Assembly: GCF_006965445.1 (NCBI RefSeq) | Contig: NZ_CP041356.1 | Coordinates: 992,001-1,056,000, forward strand | Source of the DNA: Lactococcus protaetiae | GTDB taxonomy: Bacteria; Bacillota; Bacilli; Lactobacillales; Streptococcaceae | DNA length: 64,000 nucleotides | Direction: 5' to 3' | Shown here: piece after piece, positions 20,339-30,114 of the stretch | Layout: each line of letters starts with the position of its first letter | Position numbering within the stretch: position 1 is the stretch's first letter | The notes under the pieces: model-generated | The model's input: the letters and a program-made list of their open reading frames with translations, nothing else | Database searches by the model: none | Told to the model about the DNA's origin: nothing | Made by a program: the position numbers and the translations under genes

Positions 20339-23300
20339 ATGAAAAAAACAATGGATGGAAACATGGCGGCGGCACATATTGCCTACGCTTTTTCAGAAAT
20401 TGCTGTAATTTATCCAATTACTCCAAGTTCACCGATAGCAGACTATACGGATGCGTGGTCTGTAGCAGGACGCAAAAACATTTGGGGACAAACAGTAAAA
20501 ATTACAGAAATGCAATCAGAAGCCGGTGCAGCAGGTGCCATGCACGGTGTTCTCAAAGCAGGAGGAATTGCGACAACATACACAGCTTCACAAGGGTTGC
20601 TTTTGATGTTGCCCAATATGTATAAAATGGCAGGCGAACTACTCCCTGCGGTGATTCATGTAGCAGCGCGTGCGGTAGCAACGGGTGCGCTCAATATTTT
20701 TGGTGATCAGTCGGATGTGATGTCTGCGCGTTCCACAGGCTTCGCCATGTTAGCTGAGTCAAGTGTGCAAGAAGTGATGGATTTATCAGCCGTCGCACAT
20801 TTAGCTACGATTGATGGTTCAGTTCCTTTCATGAATTTCTTTGATGGTTTTAGGACAAGCCATGAAATTCAAAAAATTGATGTTATTGATTATGAGGATT
20901 TGGCACCGCTTATCAATACTGACAAACTGACAGCTTTTCGTCAGCGTGCGATGAATCCTGACCATCCAACAGTTTCAGGAACCAATCAAAACGCCGATAT
21001 TTATTTTCAACAGCGAGAAACAGTCAATGCTTATTATGATGAGTTGCCACGCATTGTGCAAAAATACATGGACAAAATCAATACCTTACGAGGTACAGAT
21101 TATGATTTAGTCAATTATTACGGTGCTTGTGATGCAACTGAGGTTATTGTCAGCATGGGTTCAGTTGCTGGGACTATTGAGCAGACGGTAGATTATCTGA
21201 ATAGCAAAGGACGTAAAGTTGGTTTTTTGAACATTCACTTGTATCGTCCGTTTCCAACAGAAAATTTCCTTGAGAAATTGCCGAAAAGTGTGCAAAATGT
21301 TGCAGTGCTTGACCGTACAAAAGAGTCAGGCTCAAATGGTGAACCGCTCTTTCTTGATGTGCAGTCTGCACTATTTGATGAAAATATAAAAGTTATTGGT
21401 GGACGCTATGGTGTGGGTGGAAAAGATACACGTCCAGAGCATATTGTTGCTACTTTTGATGAACTTTTAAAATCAACTCCTCGTCGTCAATTTACCATCG
21501 GAATCACTGACGATGTCACAAATTTATCTCTGTCAGTGGCTTCCAAACTTGATTTGACACCATCAGACACTTTTCAAGCGAAATTTTGGGGCTTCGGCTC
21601 TGATGGAACAGTCGGGGCAAACAAAGCGGCAATCAAAATCATTGGCGATCACACCGATAAGTATGTGCAAGCAGCCTTCGAGTATGATTCCAAAAAATCA
21701 GGCGGACTGACCATCAGCCATCTTCGTTTTGGGGATAGTCCAATCAAGTCGGAATACATGACTGCAACGCTTGATTTTGTCGCGTGCCACAACACGACCT
21801 ATGTCAGAAAATATGACTTAACGAAAGATTTGAAAGCAGGTGGAATCCTCCTTTTAAATACCTCTTGGGATGATGAACATCTTTCAAAAAATTTGCCAAG
21901 CAAGTTAAAACGCTACATTGGCGAAAACTATATTAAATTCTATACCATTGATGCAGTAAAAATTGCAAGAGAAACAGGCTTAGACCGCAGAATCAACATG
22001 ATTATGCAAGTCGCATTTTTCAAACTTGCTCAAGTGATGCCATTTGATACAGCCTACGAAATTCTGAAAAAAGATACTCAAAAATATGCGCGTAAATCAC
22101 CCAAGATTGTTGAGCAAAATCTGAATGCTATGGAAATGGCGCTTGATTATCTTCATGAAGTGCAGGTTCCAGAAGATTGGGCAATTGCAAAAGAACGCGA
22201 ACTAAAGCCAGTTTCAGCGGCAAGTGCGACGAAAAAATATGTTTTTGAGATTGTCAACAAAACAAATGCTTTTGAAGGCGATGAGCTTTCGGTGCAAGAT
22301 TTGGTGGATAATGGAATGACGACAGGTAGTAGTCCACTCGGCACAGCAAGCTATGAAAAGCGAGGAATCGCGCTTGAAGTCCCTGAATGGAATCTTGAAG
22401 CCTGTATTCAGTGTAACGAATGTTCATTTGTATGCCCACACGCGGCGATACGTCCGTTTTTAGCAGATGAAGATGAGTGGAATGTTGCACCAGAAGGCTT
22501 CCAAGTCATGGATTATAAAGGAAACGATGGCCTGAAATATCGGATACAAGTTTCTGTCGAAGACTGTACAGGATGTGGTTTATGTGTCGAAGCTTGTCCG
22601 AAAAAAGGTGAAGCGCTAAAAATGGTTCCTTATGAGTCGCAGCAAGAGCAAGCGGTCAATTGGGCTTTTGCGCAAACTTTGAAAACAAAAGAAAATCCAA
22701 TGGCTGGACGACTCACAGCTGCAAGCACGCAGTTTGAAAAGCCTTTATTTGAGTTTTCAGGTGCTTGTTCAGGTTGTGGTGAAACACCTTATATCAAACT
22801 TTTGACACAAATGTTTGGTGACCGGATGATGATTTCAAATGCGACAGGTTGCTCATCAATTTATGGAGGAACGCAAGCGACGCCTTATACCACAAATGAT
22901 GAGGGACAAGGCCCCGCTTGGTCAAACTCACTTTTTGAAGATAATGCTGAATACGGCTATGGGATGCATATGGCATCGGTGACTCGCCGCCAAAAACTTG
23001 CTGACGAAGTTCTGTCAGTGCTGACAGAAATGTCAGAGGACTTACAACTCCTTGCTAAAGACTGGGCAACGCACCTTTTTGATAGTGAAGGAACCAGAGC
23101 GCGTGCTGAGAAGTTCAAGGCATTGCTCAAAGAAGAACTGACGGTTTTAGTGAATCAGGAAAAGACAGATGAAGTCGCTGACAGAAAGCTGTCAGTATTA
23201 AATGCAATCTATCAGCAAAAAGATCAATTTGTCAAACCGACCCAATGGATTTTTGGCGGTGATGGTTGGGCTTATGACATCGGATTTGGAGGTCTAGACC

Positions 23301-24034
23301 ATGTCATTGCCTCAGGTGCTGATGTAAATATTCTCGTGATGGATAATGAAGTCTATGCCAATACAGGAGGACAGGTCTCAAAAGCCACACCTGCTTCTGC
23401 CATTGCTCAATTTGCCGCAGGAGGTAAGGGTGGAGCGAAGAAAGACTTAGGTGCTATGGCGATGACTTATGATGATGTGTATGTCGCTCAAATTGCTTCA
23501 GGAGCGAATATGATGCAGACCATTAAAGCGTTTGATGAGGCAGAAAAGCACAAAGGACCAAGCCTTATCATTGCTTATACACCATGTATCAGTCACGGTG
23601 TCTATGAAGGAATGCATATGGTGCTCGACGAAGCCGAACACGCTGTAAGAAGTGGCTATTGGCAACTTTACCGATATAATCCAGAACTTGAATCAAAAGG
23701 AAAAAATCCAATGATTCTTGACTTCAAGAAGCCAGATTTTTCAGAAGTACGCGGACTTTTGCTCAAACAATCTCGTTTTGGAAATCTTTTAAAAGTCAAC
23801 AAAGAACACGCAGAAGCTTTATATGATAAAGCCGCTACAGATTCAAGAAAGCGATTCATACGTTACGCACGTTTATCAGGAGATTTAGAAAAATTTTTAG
23901 AGCGTGAAGCAAAAGCAAAAGGTGAAACAGTAGAAATCAATCAAAAACCTAGAAGAGAACGAACAGTTGATCCCGAACGTGAGGCTAGACGTGCAGCAAG
24001 AAAAGCTCAAAAGCTTGCAGATAGGAACAAATAA
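20339..24034 (+). CDS. nifJ: Pyruvate:flavodoxin/ferredoxin oxidoreductase
   Basis: Oxidises pyruvate with CoA to acetyl-CoA and CO2, reducing flavodoxin or ferredoxin. The single-chain enzyme has about 1231 residues. Order: pyrimidine-binding domain (YPITPSSPIADYTD), transketolase C-like and CoA (gamma) domains (GFGSDGTVGANK), an insert with two 4Fe-4S clusters (CIQCNECSFVCPH and CTGCGLCVEACPKK), a further cluster cysteine pair (CSGCGE), and the thiamine diphosphate domain (GGDGWAYDIGFGG, MDNEVYANTGGQ). The basic tail ends in KLADRNK. The start at 20339 (MKKTMDGN) fits the family; an upstream in-frame ATG would add an unmatched 38 residues. It is oxygen-sensitive in known cases and uncommon in lactococci. 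A palindrome is translated as LSVLTE (23012-23027). Confidence 0.92.
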   Translation: MKKTMDGNMAAAHIAYAFSEIAVIYPITPSSPIADYTDAWSVAGRKNIWGQTVKITEMQSEAGAAGAMHGVLKAGGIATTYTASQGLLLMLPNMYKMAGELLPAVIHVAARAVATGALNIFGDQSDVMSARSTGFAMLAESSVQEVMDLSAVAHLATIDGSVPFMNFFDGFRTSHEIQKIDVIDYEDLAPLINTDKLTAFRQRAMNPDHPTVSGTNQNADIYFQQRETVNAYYDELPRIVQKYMDKINTLRGTDYDLVNYYGACDATEVIVSMGSVAGTIEQTVDYLNSKGRKVGFLNIHLYRPFPTENFLEKLPKSVQNVAVLDRTKESGSNGEPLFLDVQSALFDENIKVIGGRYGVGGKDTRPEHIVATFDELLKSTPRRQFTIGITDDVTNLSLSVASKLDLTPSDTFQAKFWGFGSDGTVGANKAAIKIIGDHTDKYVQAAFEYDSKKSGGLTISHLRFGDSPIKSEYMTATLDFVACHNTTYVRKYDLTKDLKAGGILLLNTSWDDEHLSKNLPSKLKRYIGENYIKFYTIDAVKIARETGLDRRINMIMQVAFFKLAQVMPFDTAYEILKKDTQKYARKSPKIVEQNLNAMEMALDYLHEVQVPEDWAIAKERELKPVSAASATKKYVFEIVNKTNAFEGDELSVQDLVDNGMTTGSSPLGTASYEKRGIALEVPEWNLEACIQCNECSFVCPHAAIRPFLADEDEWNVAPEGFQVMDYKGNDGLKYRIQVSVEDCTGCGLCVEACPKKGEALKMVPYESQQEQAVNWAFAQTLKTKENPMAGRLTAASTQFEKPLFEFSGACSGCGETPYIKLLTQMFGDRMMISNATGCSSIYGGTQATPYTTNDEGQGPAWSNSLFEDNAEYGYGMHMASVTRRQKLADEVLSVLTEMSEDLQLLAKDWATHLFDSEGTRARAEKFKALLKEELTVLVNQEKTDEVADRKLSVLNAIYQQKDQFVKPTQWIFGGDGWAYDIGFGGLDHVIASGADVNILVMDNEVYANTGGQVSKATPASAIAQFAAGGKGGAKKDLGAMAMTYDDVYVAQIASGANMMQTIKAFDEAEKHKGPSLIIAYTPCISHGVYEGMHMVLDEAEHAVRSGYWQLYRYNPELESKGKNPMILDFKKPDFSEVRGLLLKQSRFGNLLKVNKEHAEALYDKAATDSRKRFIRYARLSGDLEKFLEREAKAKGETVEINQKPRRERTVDPEREARRAARKAQKLADRNK
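23012..23027. repeat. Dispersed palindrome copy in nifJ
   Basis: CTGTCAGTGCTGACAG is read as LSVLT. About 150 bases later CTGACAGAAAGCTGTCAG forms another inverted pair (read as part of DRKLSV). Confidence 0.85.
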
Positions 24035-24042
24035 TCTAATTT

Positions 24043-24068
24043 CATTTTGAAGTAATCACTTCAAAATG
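24043..24068. repeat. Solo terminal palindrome of subfamily 1
   Basis: CATTTTGAAGT, AATC, ACTTCAAAATG: the terminal TGAAGTnATnACTTCA module on its own, just after the nifJ stop. Confidence 0.65.
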
Positions 24069-24111
24069 AATAGAACCTTACTGACAGTTTTTATCAGTAA
24101 GGTTCTATTTG
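24069..24111 (+). terminator. nifJ terminator
   Basis: A long perfect stem, AATAGAACCTTACTGA with TCAGTAAGGTTCTATT, has a loop containing CAG and T residues and flanking A/T runs. Part of the stem is a CTGACAG half-site. Confidence 0.85.
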
Positions 24112-24114
24112 TAT

Positions 24115-24479
24115 AAGTGACAATATTTTCAGTGAAGCATTTATCATTTATCAGCAGGGAACATAAAATTTTGGTATAATTAAACTAATTAATTATGGAT
24201 ACTGTCAGATTTTTGACCCGTCTGTTGTATTGCGCGTAACATCAATAAGTGGTGAAAATTCTCATACAAACAGTATCTCTACAGTTCAATATCTAACTAC
24301 TAGTTCGTTTCTAATTGACTCATTACATCAAAGTGAAGATATGAAAAGTTGCAATTATCTCTGTAATCGAGTTGTTCTCATTGTTTAATCACACCAATCA
24401 ACAAGAAGAGTAAATTGCACAGCCTTTTTACAGGCGATCAAGTAAACAACAGTATAATTGACATTGAACGAGTATATAA
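24115..24479. other. Intergenic region before cdaA without a gene
   Basis: I see no gene here. TTGGTATAAT at about 24173-24182 is an extended -10 box, and TTGACATTG with TATATAAGGAGG lies just before cdaA. No riboswitch fold could be recognised by eye. Confidence 0.4.
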
Positions 24480-24491
24480 GGAGGAAAAAAT

Positions 24492-25375
24492 TTGAGCGAT
24501 TTTAATCAATTTTTTAACCTTGAATTTTGGCAAAAGATTTTTGAGCTGAATGAATCACCGCTACGTATCATGATTGCGGTGTTAGACATTGCTATTGTAA
24601 GTTTTTTCCTCTATAATGCGATAAGATTTGTCCAAGGAACAAAATTAATGACGCTAGTGCGCGGAGTAATTATTTTCCTTTTTATAAAAATTATTGCAGG
24701 ACTCATTGGTTTAACCACAGTAGAGTGGTTGCTTAACCAGGTCATTACTTATGGGGTGATTGCAGGGGTTATCATCTTCCAGCCTGAGATTAGACGGGCG
24801 CTTGAAAGTTTGGGACGTACCACAACTTTATTTACACCGACAAAAAAAGCTTCTAAAGATGGGCATATCACGGCCTATGAAAAATCTTTTGCCTATATGT
24901 CTGAGCGTAAGATTGGTGCTTTGATTGCTATTGAGCAGTCCCAAAATCTTAATGAATTTGTATCCACGGGAATTCGGTTAGATGCGGATATCACAAGCGA
25001 ATTAATTATCAACATCTTCATTCCAAATACCCCTTGCATGATGGTGCAGTCATCGTTCAAGGAGATAAGATTGCCGTGACAAGTGCCTACCTTCCCTTGA
25101 CTGAACGCAGAGGAATTTCCAAAGAATTTGGTACGCGACATCGTGCAGCTATTGGTCTTTCAGAAGTTTCAGACGCTCTAATTCTTGTCGTATCTGAAGA
25201 AACAGGGGGCATTTCGATAGCACATAACGGTGAGTTTTTTGCCGATATTTCTAAAGAAAGATTTCATGATATATTAGTCAGCATTTTAACTCCAAAAGTG
25301 GAAAAAACACTCCCGCGTTTAGGCAAAAATTCAGGGAAATCTAGTAAAGATTCGGAGGCTAAAAATGGGAAATAA
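24492..25375 (+). CDS. cdaA: Diadenylate cyclase CdaA (frame broken once)
   Basis: Makes the second messenger c-di-AMP from two ATP; membrane-bound. It starts at TTG 24492, directly after GGAGGAAAAAA. Three N-terminal membrane segments (about residues 24-100) precede the DAC domain. The catalytic DGA motif (LHDGAVIV) and RHR motif (GTRHRAAIG) lie after a frame break in the C run 25030-25033; one restored C gives IPNTPLHDGAVIVQG and a protein of about 294 residues. The C-terminal tail is basic and serine-rich. It overlaps cdaR and precedes glmM, the conserved three-gene order of Firmicutes. Confidence 0.9.
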
Positions 25376-26321
25376 ATTTTTTACTTCAAAAATATTTTAT
25401 ATCTTGACTTCTGTATTTTTTGCAATTGTTCTCTTCTTTAACGCCAATGCAACCTCTATCCGAAATCAAGGAACGAACCAATCAGGAGAGGTTTACACAG
25501 CTACAATTAATAGCGTACCAGTTGAGTTAAAATATGATACAAATAAATACTTTGTCAGTGGCTACAATAGTAGCGCAACGGTACATTTATCAGGTTACAA
25601 TCGAATCTCGATTACCAATGAAGAAAATCCCGATACAAGAAATTTTTTCCTGAGTATTGATTTGACCAGTGTTAAATCTGGAAAAGTTGACGTTCCCGTA
25701 CGAATCGAACAGCTTCCAGGAGGGGTTAATGCATCAATTGAACCAAAGACGATGAACGTAACGGTAGAAAAAAGAGCTTCTCGAGAATTCGAAGTGACTC
25801 CCAAAGTGGACTCAACACAGATTCCAACAGGATTTAGTATTGATACGATTGATTTGAGCGATGAAAAAGTCAACGTCGTTGCTGGTGAAGAAGGTATCAA
25901 AAAAATTCATGCCATTGAAGCAGCTCTTCCTAGCGATGTGAATCTCACAGATAATTATTCAGGAACGGTTACCTTACATGCTGTAGATAGTACAGGAAAA
26001 ATTCTTCCCGCACAAATCACACCTTCGACAGTTCATATCAAAGTGTCTGTAAACAAACCAAGTAAACAAGTGCCAGTCAAACTAAAAGTTACAGGCACAC
26101 TTGATACAACACTCTCTAGCATGAAAACAAAACTATCTGATGAAAAAGTCACCATATATGGCGAGCAAAGTAAGTTAGATGAGATGAGTAGTGTCGAAGC
26201 AAATGTAAGTATTACAGGGATAACTAAAGAAACAAAAGTTTCTGTACCACTGCAGCAATCAGGTATAAGCATCCGTCCGCGAACAATAGATGTGACATTG
26301 ACGCCAGTTAAAAAGAAGTAA
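25365..26321 (+). CDS. cdaR: CdaA regulator, YbbR-domain protein
   Basis: Single-pass membrane protein that modulates the CdaA cyclase. It has 318 residues. The N-terminal segment IFYILTSVFFAIVLFFNANA anchors it, and the extracellular part contains about three YbbR repeats (recognisable by V-x-V strand patterns such as VDVPVRIE, SGTVTLHAVD, VPVKLKVTGTL). The start codon lies 11 bases inside cdaA, so translation is coupled. No glmM gene follows directly: a repeat of about 300 bases intervenes. Confidence 0.9.
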   Translation: MGNKFFTSKIFYILTSVFFAIVLFFNANATSIRNQGTNQSGEVYTATINSVPVELKYDTNKYFVSGYNSSATVHLSGYNRISITNEENPDTRNFFLSIDLTSVKSGKVDVPVRIEQLPGGVNASIEPKTMNVTVEKRASREFEVTPKVDSTQIPTGFSIDTIDLSDEKVNVVAGEEGIKKIHAIEAALPSDVNLTDNYSGTVTLHAVDSTGKILPAQITPSTVHIKVSVNKPSKQVPVKLKVTGTLDTTLSSMKTKLSDEKVTIYGEQSKLDEMSSVEANVSITGITKETKVSVPLQQSGISIRPRTIDVTLTPVKKK

Positions 26322-26349
26322 TTTTGTAAAGACGATTCTGATTATATTG

Positions 26350-26640
26350 GTTCCACATTGAAGTAATTACTTCATCGGTGAGAGATTTTTTCTCTCCCAC
26401 TGATGTTAGGGCACAACCTCTAGGAGTAACAACTAAGCGACCTGTACGCAGCTAAAGCTGCAACAGTCTGCTTAACATCTTCGATATGAGGTCACACCTC
26501 CTCGCTCTATCTTCGCTTCGCTCCGCTGTCAATTCTCGCTACGGCACGAACGGCGTGCGAAGCACGTAGCACCGTAGAGCGAATGGACAGCGGAGCCCAA
26601 AGGGCGGAGATAGCGGGCACTTGCTTGGTTAAAAACTTAA
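26350..26640 (+). repeat. Mosaic intergenic repeat, subfamily 1 (forward) between cdaR and glmM
   Basis: Begins TTGAAGTAATTACTTCA, then the hairpin GTGAGAGATTTTTTCTCTC/CCAC and GTTAGGGCACAACCTCTAGG. It continues with GCTAAAGC, CTTCGATATGAG and GGAGCCCAAAGGGCGGAG modules and ends GGGCACTTGCTTGGTTAAAA. It has both conserved ends. Confidence 0.85.
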
Positions 26641-26893
26641 AGGCTGTTACCATGCGAGCTTTGGTAGAGTTAGGGCACAATATCATATCAAGGATTATGA
26701 TTTGGTTGTAGTAAGCTGTAAGAATATGACTATTAGTTATACGTGATGGCTTGTGCCACAGATTCTGCATTATGGGGTAGAAAAGCAAGTTATTTTTGAA
26801 GCATTAAGAGAATTTTGAGATAGATTTAGTAAATCGAGGAAAATGAGATAAATCATGATAAATATCATGAAAAAATAAATTGGAGACAAAAAA

Positions 26894-28250
26894 ATGGGTA
26901 AATATTTTGGAACTGACGGTGTGCGTGGAGAAGCAAATGTTGAACTTACGCCAGAAATGGCTTTTAAGTTAGGGCGTTTTGGAGGCTATGTTTTAAGCCA
27001 ACACGAAACTGATACACCGAAAGTTTATGTCGCCCGAGATACACGTATTTCAGGACAAATGCTTGCAACAAGCCTCATTTCAGGACTTTTATCCGTTGGG
27101 ATTGAAGTTTATGATCTTGGTGTTATTGCAACACCTGGTGTCGCTTATCTCGTGAAAAAAGATGGAGCGTCAGCAGGGTTATGATTTCAGCCAGCCACAA
27201 TCCAGCTCTTGACAACGGTATTAAATTCTTTGGGGTGATGGTTATAAACTTGAAGATGCTAAAGAATTAGAAATTGAAGCTTTGATTGATGCACCCGAAG
27301 ACACGCTGCCTCGCCCGTCTGCAGAAGGGCTTGGAATATTACATGATTATATTGAGGGTGTCCGTAAATATCAAGCTTTCCTCAAGACTACAGCAGAGGG
27401 TGATTTTGAGGGATACAAGGTTGTTCTTGATACTGCAAACGGAGCTGCCCATACTTCAGCACGTGCCGTGTTTGCAGATCTTAATGCAGAGTTGACTGTT
27501 ATTGGTGAAAACCCTAATGGGCTTAATATTAATGTTAATGTTGGCTCAACTCATCCAGAGCAAATGGCTGAGAAAGTCCTTGAAGTGGGGGCAGACATTG
27601 GATTGGCATTTGATGGAGATGCTGACCGTCTAATCGCAGTAGATGAGTTAGGGCATATTGTAGATGGTGATAAAATCATGTTTATTGTTGGTAAATATCT
27701 ACTTAGTCAAGGCAAGTTAGCCCAAAATACAGTAGTTACAACAGTAATGTCAAACCTTGGCTTTCATCTTGCGCTTGAAGAAACAGGGATTAATTCAGTT
27801 GTGACAGCAGTAGGTGACCGCTACGTTGTTGAAGAAATGAAAAAAAATCACTATAACTTCGGTGGAGAGCAATCTGGTCATATGATTTTTCTTGATTATA
27901 ACACAACAGGAGATGGACAACTTTCCGCCATTCAATTGTTGAAAGTGATGAGAGAAACAGGAAAAACTTTGTCTGAACTTGCAAGTGAAGTAACAATTTA
28001 TCCACAAAAATTAGTCAATGTTCGTGTTAAAGACAATGCTGCCAAAAAATCTGCAATGGAAGTACCAGAAATTCAAAAAGTAATTGTCGACATGGAAGAA
28101 AAAATGAATGGCAAGGGTCGTATTCTTGTTCGCCCTTCTGGGACAGAGCCACTCTTACGCGTAATGGCTGAAGCACCAACTCATAATGAAGTCAATGAAG
28201 TTGTTGATAGTATAGTAGAAGTCGTGGAAGAAGAAATTGGGGTAAAATGA
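26894..28250 (+). CDS. glmM: Phosphoglucosamine mutase (frame broken twice)
   Basis: Converts glucosamine-6-phosphate to glucosamine-1-phosphate for cell-wall precursor synthesis; its activity is controlled by or linked to CdaA in related bacteria. It begins [14 protein letters not shown]. The phosphorylated serine is in ISASHNP, the metal loop is FDGDADR and the C-terminal phosphate site is [12 protein letters not shown]. The frame breaks at GGG 27176-27178 (expected [10 protein letters not shown]) and at GGGG 27232-27235 (expected FFGGDGYKLE). One G restored at each gives about 452 residues, the normal size. The gene is essential, so sequence error is the likelier cause. Confidence 0.9.
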
Positions 28251-28485
28251 AGTCAAGACTTATTCAGTGGGAGTTTCGTAGAACATTTGTCCATTTTCTC
28301 TAGTCGCTATCTTCGCTGCGCTACGCTGTCCGTTTGCTTAGCTGCTAAAGCAGCAAGAGCAACAGGTGATTCGACTGATAAAAGGGCAATTCACCACTGA
28401 ATTTAGTCGGACGAAATTCAAAGATTGCCATTCTGACTAGGTGGTTCAGCACCGTAGCGCAGCGGAGATAAAGCACGCACTTGCT
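28245..28485 (+). repeat. Mosaic intergenic repeat, subfamily 2
   Basis: Overlaps the glmM stop: ATGAAGTCAAGACTTATTC, GTGGGAGTTTCGTAGAAC, ATTTGTCCATTTTCTCTAGT, ending ACTTGCTTTGATAAAA. The end runs into the terminator at 28491. Confidence 0.8.
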
Positions 28486-28490
28486 TTGAT

Positions 28491-28520
28491 AAAAAAGAGA
28501 GTATATGCTCTCTTTTTTAT
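28491..28520. terminator. Bidirectional terminator between glmM and treR
   Basis: AAAAAAGAGAG, loop TATAT, GCTCTCTTTTTT. A second small hairpin, AGCCATAGTATGGCTTTTTTT (described by its arms AGCCAT and ATGGCT), lies at 28551-28571. Confidence 0.8.
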
Positions 28521-28573
28521 TTAAAATATTTGAATTTGGTACAACAAATTAGCCATAGTATGGCTTTTTTTAT

Positions 28574-29290
28574 TTATCTTTTTTGGCGTCTTGCGAATTC
28601 TGTGAATCTAAAACGGTCAACTTGGTGTCTGGATTCTGTATATTGAAACAATGTGTTATCAGCAAGGTAAACCCTGGATTTAACAGAAACAATATGACGG
28701 TCTTTGGGATTTAAGTCCAATAAATCAAAATCTTCTTCACTTGCGAAATCAATTGTAATTTCTTTTTGGGCATAAGCGATATCCAGTCCAAGTTTTCCTT
28801 CTAAATATTCATAAGTTGAATTTTTAGCATCTTCTGGAGTTAGGTGATCGGCATAATCTTTTAAGAAAAAATCACGGTCTAAGATTGAGTATTTTCCTTC
28901 GACTTTCCGACGTCTAAGGATATGAAGTGCTTTGCTCCCGATAGGAAAACCTGTTAATTCTGACAGTTCGGCTTCAATATCAATTGATCCAAATATGACA
29001 ACCTCAGTCTCGCTCTCAAATCCCATAGAAGTTTGCAGTTCTTTATATGAAGTTAGACCTGAAATGGGGAAAAGCAATTTATCATGAGCGATAACAATAC
29101 TACCAAATCCATGACGACGTTGAATTACACCATTTTCTTCTAATATTTTTAAAGCTTGTCTAACGGTTGAACGGCTACTATTATAAATTTTTGAAAGTTC
29201 GTTTTCACTAGGTAAAACATCATTTTCTTTATAGATATCATCGAAAATTTTCTTTTCTAAATCTTGTAAAATCACTTCATATTTCTTCAT
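28574..29290 (-). CDS. treR: GntR-family trehalose operon regulator
   Basis: A 238-residue regulator with an N-terminal winged helix (LPSENELSKIYNSSRSTVRQ, about residues 26-45) and a C-terminal UTRA ligand domain (ILRRRKVEGKYSILDRDFFL). It is divergent from the trehalose PTS genes and belongs to the TreR group that binds trehalose-6-phosphate. The 14-bp palindrome at 29365-29378 is its probable operator. The intergenic space is only about 110 bases and holds both control sites. Confidence 0.9.
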   Translation of the reverse strand: MKKYEVILQDLEKKIFDDIYKENDVLPSENELSKIYNSSRSTVRQALKILEENGVIQRRHGFGSIVIAHDKLLFPISGLTSYKELQTSMGFESETEVVIFGSIDIEAELSELTGFPIGSKALHILRRRKVEGKYSILDRDFFLKDYADHLTPEDAKNSTYEYLEGKLGLDIAYAQKEITIDFASEEDFDLLDLNPKDRHIVSVKSRVYLADNTLFQYTESRHQVDRFRFTEFARRQKR

Positions 29291-29324
29291 TCCTATATTT
29301 TATCATAAAAATAGATGCTAGCGC

Positions 29325-29353
29325 TTGCTGAAAACACTTTCATGTGGTACAAT
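29325..29353 (+). promoter_or_regulatory. Trehalose operon promoter with cre box
   Basis: TTGCTG (29325-29330) and the extended TGGTACAAT (hexamer 29348-29353) are 17 bases apart. TGAAAACACTTTCA (29329-29342) fills the spacer and is a palindromic cre-like box lacking only the central CG, placed for CcpA repression. Confidence 0.7.
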
Positions 29354-29364
29354 GTTTTTATCAA

Positions 29365-29378
29365 CTTGTACGTACAAG
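29365..29378. promoter_or_regulatory. TreR operator
   Basis: CTTGTACGTACAAG, a perfect 14-bp palindrome just after the expected transcription start. It resembles TreR sites of the TTGTATATACAA type in other Firmicutes. Confidence 0.75.
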
Positions 29379-29401
29379 CTGCAAAATGATAGGAGGTTCA
29401 T

Positions 29402-29884
29402 ATGTTTGGACTAGGAAAAAAGAAAGAACTTCAGGATGATAAAGGGCTTTATGCACCGATTTCTGGAGAGGTCATTGAAATTTCAGCTGTTAATGACCCT
29501 GTTTTTTCAAAGAAGATTATGGGTGATGGTTTTGCCGTTGAACCTACGGGAAATAAGATTTATTCGCCTGTAGCTTCCACAGTAACTTTGGTTCAGGGTC
29601 ATGCGGTTGGCTTTACTCGAGCAGATGGTCTTGAGGTATTACTCCATATTGGGATTGATACTGTTTCACTCAATGGTTCACCATTTAAACTCAAAGTTAA
29701 AGTTGGTGATATAGTCAATGGTGGAGATGAAGTTGGAAGTGTTGATTGGACTCAAGTTGAAGCAGCAGGTCTTGAAAAAACAACAATGGTCATTTTTACC
29801 AACTCTGATAAGCTAGATTCTTTTGATGTTCGCTATGAAAAAGTTGAAGCAAAAGAAACGCTTGGAAAAGCTCAAACAAAATAA
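29402..29884 (+). CDS. PTS EIIA component, glucose family (trehalose system)
   Basis: A 160-residue single-domain Crr-type EIIA. The active histidine is in EVLLHIGIDTVSLNG (about residues 77-91); AVEPTGNKIYSPV and VGDIVNGGDEVG are family motifs. It has a very good ribosome binding site (ATAGGAGG). It heads the trehalose operon and supplies the phosphate for the EIIBC protein encoded next, which has no EIIA domain of its own. The 230 bases that follow hold an imperfect inverted repeat (29936-29973, arms AACTG/CAGTT around AAAATATTTTT). Confidence 0.88.
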   Translation: MFGLGKKKELQDDKGLYAPISGEVIEISAVNDPVFSKKIMGDGFAVEPTGNKIYSPVASTVTLVQGHAVGFTRADGLEVLLHIGIDTVSLNGSPFKLKVKVGDIVNGGDEVGSVDWTQVEAAGLEKTTMVIFTNSDKLDSFDVRYEKVEAKETLGKAQTK

Positions 29885-30114
29885 TTGGAATTTTTGGAAT
29901 GCTAAGGCTCTAACATTTTATATGTGTTGGGAGTTAACTGTCACGAAAATATTTTTGTGCAGTTATACTAGTCAAACTTTATACAGTATTAGGCTAGTAC
30001 AAAAAGTGGATGTAAATATCCTTTAATTTCTGAGAGAAATGTTGGGAATTAAATATTATGGGATAAAAGTTAATAAAATAATTTTCCTTTTTAAGAGGGA
30101 AAGCAGGAGGTCTT

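Noticed and set aside
23668-23859. Minus-strand open frames within nifJ, dnaE, mapA and truA
   Set aside because: They are fully contained in strongly supported genes and have no ribosome binding sites or recognisable motifs.
24115-24479. A c-di-AMP or other riboswitch before cdaA
   Set aside because: No matching conserved core was found by eye; only promoter-like elements are seen.
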